The notes: generated from the letters alone by a model not told the origin. A stretch of 32,213 nt of DNA from Alphaproteobacteria bacterium (GCA_029266575.1 JAQSWP010000013.1:1-32213), one strand, 5' to 3'; positions 15,420 through 24,691 are shown, counted from the stretch's first letter. Translations and numbers: made by a program.

Positions 15420-16589
15420 ATGCCGGTGCCCCGTTACGCCTCGGCCAGTGCCTGGCCATTTCTCTCGGCGGGATTCCGTCCCTTCTTCCTCGCCGCCGGT
15501 CTCTGGGCCGCCTTCACCATGGCGCTCTGGATCCTGATGTTGAGCGGAATGGCCGAATTGCCGACCGCCTTTTCGCCGGTGACCTGGCATCTCCACGAAT
15601 TGCTGTTCGGCTTTGTCGCTGCTGCGATCGCGGGCTTCCTCCTCACGGCCGTTCCGAACTGGACCGGCCGCCCGCCACTCCAAGGCTGGCCGCTCGGCGG
15701 CCTCGTCCTGCTCTGGATCCTTGGCCGTGCCGCCATTGCCTTCTCGGCTATTATCGGCCCCGGCCTGGCTGCGGCAATCGATCTTTCCTTCCTTATCGTT
15801 TTCGCCGCCGTCGTCGGCCGCGAGATTCTCGCCGGACGCAACTGGCGCAACCTACCGGTGCTCGCGGCGCTCGCCGTGCTTACCGCCGCAAACGCCATGA
15901 TCCATGCCGGCGCCTTCGGCCATCTGGCCTGGGAGGACGCGGGCAAGCGCCTCGCCATCGCCGTAGTCGTCATGCTGATCACGCTGATCGGCGGCCGCAT
16001 CATTCCGAGCTTCACGGCCAACTGGCTTCGCCGCCGCAAGGCCGACGAATTGCCGGTGCCCTTCGATCGTTTCGACCTCGTGGTGATGCTCGTCGGCCTT
16101 GCCGCGCTCCTGCTCTGGGTGGCGATGGGGCTCAATGCGCTCACGAGCACAGGTCTCCTCGTTGCCGCCGCCGCCCATACGCTTCGCCTCGCACGCTGGC
16201 GAGGCGTGGCGACGCGCGAGGAGCCGCTCCTCTGGATCCTCCATATCGGCTATGCTTGGTTGCCGCTCGGGCTCGCGCTGCTCGGCATTGCCGCCTGGCG
16301 GTCGGAACTTGCGACGATCGCGATCCATGCGCTCACCGTCGGCGCTATGGGCACGATGATCCTCGCGGTGATGACGCGGGCGAGCCTCGGCCACAGCAAG
16401 CGCGAACTCACTGCAGGCCACGGCACGCTGATCTGCTATCTTTTGGTGCTGGTGGCGGCGCTCGCGCGTCTCGCCGCCCCCTTCGTGGGCGCTTTCCATG
16501 CCGCCGCGCTCGATCTCGCGGGCGGCGCCTGGATTGCGGCCTTCCTTCTCTTCGTCGCGCTCTACATCCCGCTCTACATCCGCCGCTGA
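15420..16589 (+). CDS. nnrS: NnrS family heme- and copper-containing membrane protein
   Basis: 389 aa, about twelve hydrophobic segments. The NnrS signature is plain: FRPFFLAAGLWAA near the start, then WHLHELLFGFVAAAIAGFLLTAVPNWTGRPPLQG (about 56-89), and later GGRIIPSFTANWLRRR and HALTVGAMGTMILAVMTRASLGHSKR. NnrS proteins relieve nitrosative stress by limiting formation of protein-bound dinitrosyl iron complexes. It is divergent from the CopD-like gene and meets the SirB2-like gene end to end (3-bp gap). I saw no FNR/NnrR-type TTGAT-N4-ATCAA box in the short promoter gap. Confidence 0.92.
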   Translation: MPVPRYASASAWPFLSAGFRPFFLAAGLWAAFTMALWILMLSGMAELPTAFSPVTWHLHELLFGFVAAAIAGFLLTAVPNWTGRPPLQGWPLGGLVLLWILGRAAIAFSAIIGPGLAAAIDLSFLIVFAAVVGREILAGRNWRNLPVLAALAVLTAANAMIHAGAFGHLAWEDAGKRLAIAVVVMLITLIGGRIIPSFTANWLRRRKADELPVPFDRFDLVVMLVGLAALLLWVAMGLNALTSTGLLVAAAAHTLRLARWRGVATREEPLLWILHIGYAWLPLGLALLGIAAWRSELATIAIHALTVGAMGTMILAVMTRASLGHSKRELTAGHGTLICYLLVLVAALARLAAPFVGAFHAAALDLAGGAWIAAFLLFVALYIPLYIRR

Positions 16590-16592
16590 ATG

Positions 16593-17009
16593 CTAGGAGA
16601 AGGCGCTGCTGAAGATGCCGGCCGGGTCATGCGCCAGCGCCACCGAGACGATATAGAAGAACACCGCGAGCGCCGCCGCGAAAGCGCCGATCCGCACGCG
16701 CCTCGTCCGGCCGAAGCGGAACGCCACCATGCCGAGCGCGATGTAGACCACCACCAGCAGCACCTTCACGGTAAGCCAGTGATTGACGAACGGATATTGC
16801 TGCACGATTGTCATCAGCATCAGCGCGGCGGCGAGCAGAACCGTGTCGATCGTATAGCTGAGGAAACGCACCGGCGCCGCCATCGCAACGCCCTCCCCCG
16901 TTCCGCCCGCGCGCGAGAAGAGCGCAAGCCCGCGCAGCGCGAAGAGCGAACCGCTCGCGATCACGCTCCAAACATGTACAAGCCGGATCTCGGTATAGAA
17001 CTCGATCAT
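16593..17009 (-). CDS. SirB2 family membrane protein
   Basis: 138 aa with four hydrophobic segments. The opening EFYTEIRLVHVWSVIASGSLFALRG, followed by RFLSYTIDTVLLAAALMLM and NHWLTVKVLLVVVYIALGMVAFR, is typical of SirB2-like proteins. It lies 37 bp downstream of the NO reductase gene on the same strand and would be cotranscribed with it. The biochemical role of SirB2 proteins is not established; position suggests help with NO respiration or detoxification at the membrane. Confidence 0.85.
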   Translation of the reverse strand: MIEFYTEIRLVHVWSVIASGSLFALRGLALFSRAGGTGEGVAMAAPVRFLSYTIDTVLLAAALMLMTIVQQYPFVNHWLTVKVLLVVVYIALGMVAFRFGRTRRVRIGAFAAALAVFFYIVSVALAHDPAGIFSSAFS

Positions 17010-17046
17010 GCGGCGCTCCGGTCCGCAATTCCTGTTGCCGTTTGCC

Positions 17047-19356
17047 TCACTCCGCCGCGCCAGCCGGTTCCGCCTTCACTCTTGTGCGTGGAGCTTCGGG
17101 CACGGCTTCCTGGCCTTCCGGCTTCGGGAAGAGCCACAGCCCCGCCACGAAGACCGCGAGCGCGAGCGCGCCGATCGAGAAGATCGTATCGCCCGGCACC
17201 CGCAACCAGATCAGCAGGTCCACCAGCGGCTGCTGCATGAACTCGGCCGAGCGCGCATAGGCGTAGCCATGATTGAGCGTGGCGAAGAGCTGCAGCACGC
17301 CAAGCGGCAAAAGCGTCAGCAGCGCCATCAGCGCGAGCCCGATATTGAGGCACCAGAAGCTGGTCTTCAGCAGTCCCTCATGCCAGGCGAGATTGGGCTT
17401 CATGCCGCGCAGGCAGAACAGCACCAACCCGATGCCGAGCATGCCGTAGACACCGAACAGAGCCGTGTGACCGTGCAGCGGCGTGAGGTTAAGCCCCTGC
17501 ATGTAATAGAGCGACAGCGGCGGGTTGATGAGGAAGCCGAAAAGCCCGGCACCGATCAGATTCCAGAACGCAACCGAGATGAAGAACATCACGGGCCAGC
17601 GGTAGCGCCGCATCCACGTCGTTGCGCCGCCGAGCCGCCAGGTATGATAGGCCTCGAAGCCGATATAGGCGAGCGGCACCACTTCGAGCGCGGAGAAGCT
17701 CGCGCCCAGTGCCAGCACCGGCGTCGGCGATCCCGCGAAGTAGAGGTGGTGCAGCGTGCCAAGCACGCCTCCGGCCATGAAGACGATAGTCGCGAAGAGT
17801 ACGGCGACCGTTGCGATACCGACCTGCAGCAGACCGAGCCGCGTGAACAGGAAGGCGATCACCGCCGTCGCGAACACTTCGAAGAAGCCTTCGACCCAGA
17901 GATGTACCAGCCACCAGCGCCAGTATTCGACCATGGAGAGATGCGTGCGCTCGCCCCACATCAGCGCCGCCGCGAAGAAGACGCCGATCGCGACGGTCGA
18001 GAGGAAGAGCAGCCCGACAATCGAGCGCGATTCCGATTTTCGCATCAGCGTCGGCCAGAGCGCGCGCCCGACCAGCCCCAACCACAGCATCAGCCCGATG
18101 AACAGGAACCACTGCCAGAAGCGGCCCGTGTCCGCGTATTCCCAGCCCTGGTGGCCGAACCAGAAATTATTGTCGAGCCCGAGCATCTGCATCACTGCGA
18201 ACCACTGCCCGGCAAAAGAGCCGACCACGATTACGAGCAGGCACACCCATAGCACATTGACGCCGAGCCGCTGCAAAGGCGGCTCGTGGCCCGAGATCGC
18301 CGGCCCGATATAGAGCCCCGTGCCGAGCCAGGCGACGGCGATCCACAGCACCGCGAGCTGCGTGTGCCATGTGCGCGTGATCGAATAGGGCAGCACCTCC
18401 GCCATCTCGTAGCCGTAAACGAGCTGGCCCTCGATTTGGTAATGCGCCGTCAACGCGCCGAGCAGGATCTGCACGAGGAAGAGCGCCAGCAGCACCCAGA
18501 AATATTTTGCCGTCGCCAGCATCGACGGCGTCGCCTTGAGGTTCCGCATCGGATCGAATTCAGGCATCCGGTGGCTTTCGTCGCGCTGGTGCGTCACGGC
18601 ATAATGCCAGCCAAGAAGCGCGATGCCCGCCAGAAGGAACAGCACGCTGAAGGCCGACCAGAGAAAGGTGCTGGGCGGTGGCCGGTTGTCGACAAGCGGT
18701 TCGCTCGGCCAGTTGTTGGTATAGGTGATGGTGTCGTTCGGCCGGTGCGTCACGGTCGCCCACGACGTCCACCAGAAGAAGGCCGAGAGTACGCGCCGGT
18801 GTTCCGCGTCCGGCACGGTGCCGTTCTTCATCGCATAGGCCTCGCGAAGCTCCGCCGTCGCCGGATCGTTGCCGAACAGGCTCTCGTAATGGCTGGACAC
18901 TTCACGGATCGCCGCTGCCCGTTCGGGGCTGAGGGTGATCGTGCGCGTTTTCGGATCGAACGTGTTCGCTCTCATCTGGCCGCGCAGCCGTCCTTGCAGC
19001 GCCGCCTTCTGTTCTTCGTTCAGCGATGCGAAATTGGCTGCGTTGAAATCTTTTCGTGCCCAGGCATCGAGCATTGCGATCAGTTCGCGGTGCAGCCAGT
19101 CCGCGCTCCAGTCGGGCGCCACATAACCGCCATGGCCCCAGATCGAACCGAGCTGCATGCCACCCATCGACTGCCAGACCTGCCGCCCCTTTTCGATCTC
19201 GGCGCGCGAATAGATCGGCCTGCCGTCCGAAGCCACCACGTTGTCTGGCATGGGCGGCGACTTCTCGTAGATCTGCGTGCCGCTCCACAGCAGCACCCCG
19301 AAGGACACCACGAGCAAAGCCCCGAGCAGGATCCAGAGCTTTTTCGTACTGGTCAT
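17047..19356 (-). CDS. norB: Quinol-dependent nitric oxide reductase (qNOR, single subunit)
   Basis: 769 aa: an N-terminal helix, then a periplasmic hydrophilic domain (about 30-225, replacing the NorC part), then the heme-copper-oxidase-like core. Visible ligands: H331 (RTWHTQLAV) and H630 for the low-spin heme, H628 (PLHGHTALFG) for heme b3, and H485, H536 and H537 (WLVHLWVEG, TLHHLYFAG) for the non-heme iron, with E489 nearby. The spacing H485-H536-H537 equals that in characterised qNORs. It reduces 2 NO to N2O with quinol at the cytoplasmic membrane; no norC is present, as expected. The start has AAGGAG eight bases upstream. SirB2-like gene follows in the same transcript. Often also named norZ. 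Confidence 0.95.
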   Translation of the reverse strand: MTSTKKLWILLGALLVVSFGVLLWSGTQIYEKSPPMPDNVVASDGRPIYSRAEIEKGRQVWQSMGGMQLGSIWGHGGYVAPDWSADWLHRELIAMLDAWARKDFNAANFASLNEEQKAALQGRLRGQMRANTFDPKTRTITLSPERAAAIREVSSHYESLFGNDPATAELREAYAMKNGTVPDAEHRRVLSAFFWWTSWATVTHRPNDTITYTNNWPSEPLVDNRPPPSTFLWSAFSVLFLLAGIALLGWHYAVTHQRDESHRMPEFDPMRNLKATPSMLATAKYFWVLLALFLVQILLGALTAHYQIEGQLVYGYEMAEVLPYSITRTWHTQLAVLWIAVAWLGTGLYIGPAISGHEPPLQRLGVNVLWVCLLVIVVGSFAGQWFAVMQMLGLDNNFWFGHQGWEYADTGRFWQWFLFIGLMLWLGLVGRALWPTLMRKSESRSIVGLLFLSTVAIGVFFAAALMWGERTHLSMVEYWRWWLVHLWVEGFFEVFATAVIAFLFTRLGLLQVGIATVAVLFATIVFMAGGVLGTLHHLYFAGSPTPVLALGASFSALEVVPLAYIGFEAYHTWRLGGATTWMRRYRWPVMFFISVAFWNLIGAGLFGFLINPPLSLYYMQGLNLTPLHGHTALFGVYGMLGIGLVLFCLRGMKPNLAWHEGLLKTSFWCLNIGLALMALLTLLPLGVLQLFATLNHGYAYARSAEFMQQPLVDLLIWLRVPGDTIFSIGALALAVFVAGLWLFPKPEGQEAVPEAPRTRVKAEPAGAAE

Positions 19357-20006
19357 TTGGGTCTCTCCTTAACTGGGATGAAACGGCAAATACGCAGAGG
19401 GAAAGCAAAAGGGCGGATTTTGGAAAAGCTACATCGCGGAACCGCTGTTGCGAATCGAGGTATCGGAAGCGCTCGCTACCGCTTCCTCTTGTCCGGGATC
19501 GGTAACAGCACCCTCGGCGGCAAACGAACGTCCACGCCTCTTCGATGGCGAGGACACATTGCCGCCGCGAGTGCACAACACTACTCCTGCCGGACGCGCT
19601 GTCCAAGTGGAGAGACGCGATCTGCAGTCCTCCCCAGACTGGTTTTGCGTTCCGGCACTTCATATCGCTTAAAGCGCGGCGCGGATATCCGATTGGCAAT
19701 CACGATAGCAATCGGGACCGGATACCAGCCAAACACCAAGGATCGCCCTCAATGCTCCGAATGCGCTTCGACGCGCAGGTCCGCGGCGATTCGGAGAACA
19801 CCGACAAGAATAAAAAATTATCGACTCCCTGGGCGAAGGAGGGCTGAAAACGCTGGGGAGAGGAGCGATGGTGCCCAGGGCCGGAATCGAACCAGCGACA
19901 CTGCGATTTTCAGATGCTTGGATTTATTTTTAAATTCAGATGGATAGCAAAATCCAGTTATCGAAACGTCAAGGTTGCCAATGACATTTGCAAATCTTCT
20001 GAGAAC
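19357..20006. other. 650-bp gene-free junction between the NO module and the catabolic islet
   Basis: I find no supportable gene. The right part holds the orphan 3' half of tRNA-Phe (19864-19913). The part next to norB should contain its promoter, but I recognise no NnrR, NsrR or NorR box. AT-rich patches occur around 19809-19822 and 19920-19940, unusual for this high-GC DNA. Short open frames here have no recognisable similarity; one arises from reading through the tRNA fragment. Confidence 0.6.
19864..19913 (-). repeat. Orphan 3' half of tRNA-Phe; left attachment-site-like direct repeat
   Basis: Fifty bases identical, in the same orientation, to 30904-30953. They cover the tRNA-Phe sequence from the first base of the anticodon loop through the T arm, acceptor 3' strand and CCA, plus five bases beyond. 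The 5' half of the tRNA is absent (sequence diverges at 19914). This is the expected footprint of site-specific integration into the 3' part of a tRNA gene, where the element's own copy restores the gene at one end and leaves a displaced half at the other. Confidence 0.85.
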
Positions 20007-20837
20007 TCATTGGCTCGCCGTGATGCCGCCATCGACATAGAGAATTTGGCCGGTCGTGAAGCTGCCGCCCGGTGAAGCAAAGAACAGCGTCGGCGCCACC
20101 ACGTCCTTGGGATCGGCGATGCGGCCCAGCGGGATGCGCGCCAGCAGGCCTTTGCGGAAGGTAGGATTCTCCATCACGTGGCGGATCATTTCGGTATAGA
20201 CGAAGGTCGGCGCCACGCCGTTGACCGTGATGCCGTGCGGCGCCAGTTCCATGGCGTGCTGCTTGACCAGCATCACCATGCCGCCCTTGGTGGCGCAGTA
20301 GGCCGAGTAGCCGCGATTGCGCAGGCCAAGTTGCGAGCGCACCGACAGCAGATGGATCTGCCGCCCGCCGCACTTGGCCGCCACCTGATGGCGCGCCACC
20401 GCCTGCCCGAGGAACATCGCTGACTTCAGATTGATGCGGTAGACGCGATCGAAATCCTTCTCGGCCACTTCCAGCAGCGGCTGCTCGATCTGAATGCCGA
20501 CGCAGTTCACCAGGATGTCGATGCCGCCCAGCTTCTTCGCCACCGCATCGACCGAGCGGCGGATGCTGGCGACGCTGCCAGCATCCATCGCCAGCCCCAT
20601 TGCCCTATGGCCGGCGCGGCGGATGTCGGCCGCCAGGCCTTGCGCCTTCTTGCGATCGCGGCCGGATATCGCCACCGCCGCCCCTTGCTGCGCCAGGCCC
20701 CAGGCCAAAGCCTCGCCGATGCCGCCATAGCCACCCGGCACGTACGCCACCTGCCCGCTGAGATCGAACAGGCTGGACAGCGCCTTGGAGAAATCCAGTA
20801 CCGGCGCGATGCGGGTCTGCTTCTTGCGATCAGCCAT
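20007..20837 (-). CDS. Short-chain dehydrogenase/reductase (SDR 1)
   Basis: 276 aa classical SDR with an extra N-terminal 25 residues. NAD(P) loop PGGYGGIG (34-41; proline replaces the usual threonine), N111-C-V-G in place of NNAG, Y180 and K184 in YSAYCATK, and a serine at 165 or 168. The end has TTGQILYVDGG, the normal closing motif. Start 20837 leaves a 7-bp gap to the preceding SDR; ATG 20867 would overlap it. It is the last gene of the nine-gene leftward operon. Likely role: oxidation of a sugar, polyol or sugar acid (gluconate 5-dehydrogenase-like family), substrate unknown. Confidence 0.88.
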   Translation of the reverse strand: MADRKKQTRIAPVLDFSKALSSLFDLSGQVAYVPGGYGGIGEALAWGLAQQGAAVAISGRDRKKAQGLAADIRRAGHRAMGLAMDAGSVASIRRSVDAVAKKLGGIDILVNCVGIQIEQPLLEVAEKDFDRVYRINLKSAMFLGQAVARHQVAAKCGGRQIHLLSVRSQLGLRNRGYSAYCATKGGMVMLVKQHAMELAPHGITVNGVAPTFVYTEMIRHVMENPTFRKGLLARIPLGRIADPKDVVAPTLFFASPGGSFTTGQILYVDGGITASQ

Positions 20838-20844
20838 TGGTGCC

Positions 20845-21585
20845 TCAATCGAAATGTAAGCCGCCATTGAGATCCAGGATCTCGCCGGTGATGAATCCGC
20901 TGAGCGGCGAGAGGAAGAAGCGGACGCAATGGGCGAATTCCTCCGGCTCGCAGAAGCGGCCGACGGGTATCTGCTTCAGCAGCGCCTGGCGTTGCTCCTC
21001 GGTCAACTGCTCGGTCACCATTGGCGTCTTCACATAGGCCGGCGCGATGCCGTTGACCGTAACGCCGAAGGATGCCGATTCGCGCGCCAGCGAAAACGTT
21101 AGCGCCTGCATTGCGCCCTTCGATGTCGTATAGGCCGTGCCCGCCGTCAAGCCGCCCGATTTCATCGCCAGCGAGCAGGTATTGACGATGCGGCCAAAGC
21201 GCTGCGTCTTCATGCCGGGCAGCGCCAGGCGCGAAAGGTAGAAGGCGCTATCGAGATTGACCGCCATCACTTTGCGCCACTCGGCCGGCGTCGTCTCTGC
21301 AGCCTTGTTGTTGGAAAGAATGCCGGCGTTGTTCACCAGCACCGATATCGGTCCCAGCGCCTTGACGATCTCGCGATAACCGGCCTCCGCCGCCTCCGGA
21401 TCGGCGACGTCGAAGGCAAAGGCGTGGCCGCCGATCGCGTTGGCCATCGGCTGCAGGCGCGCGGCATCGATGTCGGCCAGCGCGACGGCAAATCCTTCCG
21501 CCGTCAGCATCTGCGCCGTGGCATAGCCCATGGTGCCGGCCGCACCGGTTACCAAGGCCACCCGGCCGCCGCCGAACCCGCTCAT
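20845..21585 (-). CDS. Short-chain dehydrogenase/reductase (SDR 2)
   Basis: 246 aa, standard classical SDR length. TGAAGTMG (13-20) binds the cofactor, NNAG (85-88) stabilises the sheet, and the catalytic set is S138, Y152 and K156 (AYTTSKG). Aspartate at the end of beta-2 (ADIDAARL) suggests NAD preference. The start overlaps the stop of the unusual ATPase gene as ATGA. Two SDRs in tandem with different specificities would fit sequential oxidation or an oxidation-reduction epimerisation of the imported compound; that is inference. Confidence 0.9.
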   Translation of the reverse strand: MSGFGGGRVALVTGAAGTMGYATAQMLTAEGFAVALADIDAARLQPMANAIGGHAFAFDVADPEAAEAGYREIVKALGPISVLVNNAGILSNNKAAETTPAEWRKVMAVNLDSAFYLSRLALPGMKTQRFGRIVNTCSLAMKSGGLTAGTAYTTSKGAMQALTFSLARESASFGVTVNGIAPAYVKTPMVTEQLTEEQRQALLKQIPVGRFCEPEEFAHCVRFFLSPLSGFITGEILDLNGGLHFD

Positions 21586-22217
21586 GCCAGAGCCTCCGCC
21601 TGTTGCGTCATGCCGCTTCCCAAATAATTGCGCACGCGCGGATCTACCAGCAAACCGGCGAAATCCGCATGCCGCGTCACGCCGCCGCCGGAGACGAACA
21701 GAAAGCCTTCGCAGATCTCGCGCAGGATCTGCAGATGGTAACGCGCCGTGGGATGCAGGCAGACGACCACCAGCCGCCCGTCATCGCGCAGGCGGTGGAA
21801 GAAATCGAGCATGAAGCCGATATAGCCGTCCTGCGTGTTGAATTGCGGTTCGTCGAACAAATGTACCAGCGGATAGGTTTCGCCCGCCGGCTGCATCAGG
21901 AAAGACGGCAGGCGCTTGGAAAAACGGCGCACCTGGTAGGATTGATGGTAATGAACCGCCAGCCGGTCGCGCTCACCGTATTTCACGCGGTGAATGTCGC
22001 GGCCGGCCACCAGCACGCGGCCGGCGCTGGGCCGGTTGCTGCCGGTCATCATTTCGAACAGCGTGGTTTTGCCGGCACCATTAGGACCGATGACGCCGAT
22101 GATCTGACGCCCGGCCAGATCGAGTTCGGCCTTCAGCCGGAACGTGATCTGTCGACGCAGCAGGCCGCGGCTATAGGTTTTCTCCAGGCCGACCAGACGC
22201 AACAGCGGTCCGCTCAT
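21582..22217 (-). CDS. Atypical short ABC ATPase without a recognisable signature motif
   Basis: 211 aa, third ATPase gene of the operon. Walker A GPNGAGKT (44-51) and Walker B LVHLFDEP with D122 and E123 are intact, and H155 in VCLHP may be the switch histidine. The A-to-B distance is about 72 residues, against about 115-130 in LivF and LivG here, and no LSGGQ-like sequence lies between them; most of the helical subdomain appears to be missing. In its place is SYQVRRFSKRLPSFLMQPAGETY. The frame is clean, starting one base after livF ends and overlapping SDR 2, so it is maintained, not decayed. It could pair asymmetrically with LivF or LivG, or be regulatory. Confidence 0.8.
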   Translation of the reverse strand: MSGPLLRLVGLEKTYSRGLLRRQITFRLKAELDLAGRQIIGVIGPNGAGKTTLFEMMTGSNRPSAGRVLVAGRDIHRVKYGERDRLAVHYHQSYQVRRFSKRLPSFLMQPAGETYPLVHLFDEPQFNTQDGYIGFMLDFFHRLRDDGRLVVVCLHPTARYHLQILREICEGFLFVSGGGVTRHADFAGLLVDPRVRNYLGSGMTQQAEALA

Positions 22218-22218
22218 C

Positions 22219-22917
22219 TCAGGCTCCCAACAGGCGGCGGCGCAGCGCGGGATCGTCGCGCAACGCGGCCGCCTCGCCCGACCACACGACGCGGCCGAGG
22301 TCGAGGATATAGGCGCGGTCCGCAACGCTGAGCGCGGTCTCGGCATTCTGCTCCACGATCAGCACCGCGATGCCTTCCGCCTTGAGCTGGCGGATGGTCT
22401 CCAGCACGTCCTGCACGATCTTGGGCGCCAAACCCTGGCTCGGCTCGTCGAACAGCACCAGGCCGGGCGAGCCGATCAGCGCCCGGGCGATTGCCACCAT
22501 CTGCATCTCGCCGCCCGAGAGATTTTCGGCCTCGCGATCCATGAGATATTCCAGCGGCGAGAAGATCGCGCAGGTCTCTTTGATCGACCAGGCACGAAAG
22601 CGGGTGCGCTTGATTGCGATGGCGAGATTGCGCGCCACGGTCAACGTCGGGCACAGGCGGCGATCGTCCGGCACCCAGCCGATGCCGGCCTTGGCAATTT
22701 CATGCGTCGGCCAGTCTGTGACGTCGGCGCCGTCGAAAGTCACCCGGCCGCGTCGGGGCTTGGTGAGACCGAGAATGGAACGCAAAGTCGTGGTCTTGCC
22801 CGCGCCGTTGGGGCCTAGCAGCGCGACCACCTCGTTGGGCGCGACGCCGAGCGAGACGTCGAACAGCGCCTGCGTCTCGCCGTAGAACGTATCCAGGCTG
22901 CTGATATTGAGGATCAT
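22219..22917 (-). CDS. livF: Branched-chain-type ABC transporter ATPase LivF
   Basis: 232 aa. Walker A GPNGAGKT (35-42), signature LSGGE (133-137), Walker B LVLFDEPS (153-160), and the LivF hallmark SQGLAPKIV. It energises uptake with LivG at the cytoplasmic side of LivHM. The start at 22917 overlaps the livG stop as ATGA. LIV-type systems import amino acids, but many relatives import amides, urea, aromatic acids or polyols, and the islet context favours a carbon source. Confidence 0.92.
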   Translation of the reverse strand: MILNISSLDTFYGETQALFDVSLGVAPNEVVALLGPNGAGKTTTLRSILGLTKPRRGRVTFDGADVTDWPTHEIAKAGIGWVPDDRRLCPTLTVARNLAIAIKRTRFRAWSIKETCAIFSPLEYLMDREAENLSGGEMQMVAIARALIGSPGLVLFDEPSQGLAPKIVQDVLETIRQLKAEGIAVLIVEQNAETALSVADRAYILDLGRVVWSGEAAALRDDPALRRRLLGA

Positions 22918-23660
22918 TGCAGCTTGCCCAAATTGGAATTGCGCACCCACTCGTTGTCGCGAAGCATCTGCGGCGTGCCCTGCGCCAATACCTGGCCCCA
23001 ATGGATCACCGAAATGCGATCGGCCAGACTGAACAGGAAGCGCATGTCGTGCTCGATGATCACGATGGTGAGTTGCCCTTTCAGCGAGCCGATGAGAGCC
23101 GCCAGCCGCGCCGTGCCGTCGCTGCCAAGCCCCGAGGTCGGCTCGTCGAGAAACAGGATGCGGGGTGCCGCGGCCAGGGCCACGCCGATCTCCAGCGCCC
23201 GTCGGTCGCCATAGGACAGGCTCCTGGCCAGCACGCCGCCCTTGCCGGCCAGCCCGACGCGCTCGAGCAGCACCTCGGCCTGGTCGGCGAAGGCGCTGTT
23301 GGCCGCGACGGCGTGGGAAACGTCGAAGCCGCGCCGGCGCAAACCGGGCAGCGCCGTGACGATGTTGTCGCGGGCAGTGAAATCGTTGAACAGATTCATG
23401 ATCTGGAACGAGCGCGATACGCCCTTGCGCGCGATTTCATGCGGCCTGAGGCCGGTGATGTCCTCGCCATCCAGCCTGACCTGACCGCGCGAGGGACGAT
23501 AGCGGCCGGTCAGAACGTTGAAGCAGGTGGTCTTGCCGGCGCCATTCGGTCCCATGATGCCGCACAGCTCGCCTGGACCGAAGCGCAGGGTGATATCTTC
23601 CAGCACGATGCGATTGCCGAAACGCATCTGCAGACGATCGGCTTCGAACAGCGCGCTCAT
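22914..23660 (-). CDS. livG: Branched-chain-type ABC transporter ATPase LivG
   Basis: 248 aa. Walker A GPNGAGKT (37-44), signature LSYGD (148-152; the YGD form is usual for LivG), Walker B ILFLDEPT (168-175) and switch H in IIEHDM. SRSFQIMNLF carries the Q loop. The gene overlaps livM (ATGA at 23657-23660) and livF. The start at 23660 was chosen over upstream codons because of this overlap. Confidence 0.92.
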   Translation of the reverse strand: MSALFEADRLQMRFGNRIVLEDITLRFGPGELCGIMGPNGAGKTTCFNVLTGRYRPSRGQVRLDGEDITGLRPHEIARKGVSRSFQIMNLFNDFTARDNIVTALPGLRRRGFDVSHAVAANSAFADQAEVLLERVGLAGKGGVLARSLSYGDRRALEIGVALAAAPRILFLDEPTSGLGSDGTARLAALIGSLKGQLTIVIIEHDMRFLFSLADRISVIHWGQVLAQGTPQMLRDNEWVRNSNLGKLQ

Positions 23661-24691
23661 GCCCGGCCCCCCAGCAGCGCGCGAAGACGGGCAAAGCCTG
23701 TCGCGTTGCCGGACATGCCGGCGGTGCGCTGGCGCAAGCCCTGCCACCAGCCCGCGACGCCTTCAGGCTTGAACAGCACGACAGCCATGAACAGCAGGCC
23801 GAACCACAGCATCCAGCCGGTCGTCACTGCGCCGATGATGTCGCGCGCCAGCAGGAACAGCGCCGCGCCGATCACCGGTCCCCAGAAGCTGACAAGACCG
23901 CCGCCGATCAGGGTCATCATCACGACATAGCCGGAATAATGCAGGCTCATCACGTCGGGGAAAGCTGACGTCTGCGCCATGGCGAACAATCCACCGGCCA
24001 AAGCCGACAACCCGGCGGACAGCGAGAACACCGTGAACTTGTAGAGCCAGACATTGTGGCCGATGAAAGCGGCACGCGTTTCGTTCTGGCGGATCGCCTG
24101 CAGGATGCGGCCATAGGGCGAATTCACCAGGCGCCACAAGCCGATCAGGGCCAGGGCGAAAATCGCCAGCACGAAATAGAACAGCGCGGTGTTGTCGGCG
24201 AGATCGATGTTGGCGAAGCCGAAATCGGCCGGCAGGCGGGCGATGCGCAGCAAGCCATCTTCGCCACCGGTGATGCTGTGCGCCTTGATCGCCACCACCC
24301 AGAACACCTGGCCGAAGGCGATCGTCATGAAGGCGTAGTAGATGCCGCGCCGGTGCGAGATGAAGGCCGCCACCATGGCTCCCGCCACGAGGCCCGCTCC
24401 CAATGCCGCCATCAGACAAAGCCACAGGCTGGGAACGATATTGTGCTGGAACAGGCCGAACGCATAGGCGCCGATGCCGAAATAGGCGCCGTGTCCGAAG
24501 GATGGCAGGCCGGAATAGCCCAGCAGCAGGTTGAAGGACAGCGCATAGAGCGCCCAGATCAGAATTTCTATGCCGAGATAAGGATAAAGCCCGACCTTGC
24601 CGATCCAGAGCGGCAGGGTGCACAGCAGCACGATAAAGCCCAGCATGGCCGGTGTCACAAGGCGGCTGGAATCGCGGCTATCCTTGTCCAT
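23657..24691 (-). CDS. livM: Branched-chain-type ABC transporter permease LivM
   Basis: 344 aa with about ten hydrophobic segments. The LivM pattern is clear: ALYALSFNLLLGYSGLPSFGHGAYFGIGAY near residues 46-76, FMTIAFGQVFW, the cytoplasmic SPYGRILQAIRQNETRAAFIGHNV loop that contacts the ATPases, and LIGGGLVSFWGPVIGAALF. It starts 3 bp after the livH stop and overlaps livG. It forms the membrane channel with LivH. Confidence 0.92.
   Translation of the reverse strand: MDKDSRDSSRLVTPAMLGFIVLLCTLPLWIGKVGLYPYLGIEILIWALYALSFNLLLGYSGLPSFGHGAYFGIGAYAFGLFQHNIVPSLWLCLMAALGAGLVAGAMVAAFISHRRGIYYAFMTIAFGQVFWVVAIKAHSITGGEDGLLRIARLPADFGFANIDLADNTALFYFVLAIFALALIGLWRLVNSPYGRILQAIRQNETRAAFIGHNVWLYKFTVFSLSAGLSALAGGLFAMAQTSAFPDVMSLHYSGYVVMMTLIGGGLVSFWGPVIGAALFLLARDIIGAVTTGWMLWFGLLFMAVVLFKPEGVAGWWQGLRQRTAGMSGNATGFARLRALLGGRA

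Noticed and set aside
19448-19847. Small plus-strand frames in the 650-bp junction
   Set aside because: They have no ribosome site, no recognisable motif, and they overlap each other in different frames.
19880-19950. Open frames reading ...GAQGRNRTSDTAIF or MVPRAGIEPATLRF at both tRNA copies
   Set aside because: These are the well-known false peptides from translating tRNA sequence. The two occurrences are simply the 50-bp repeat.
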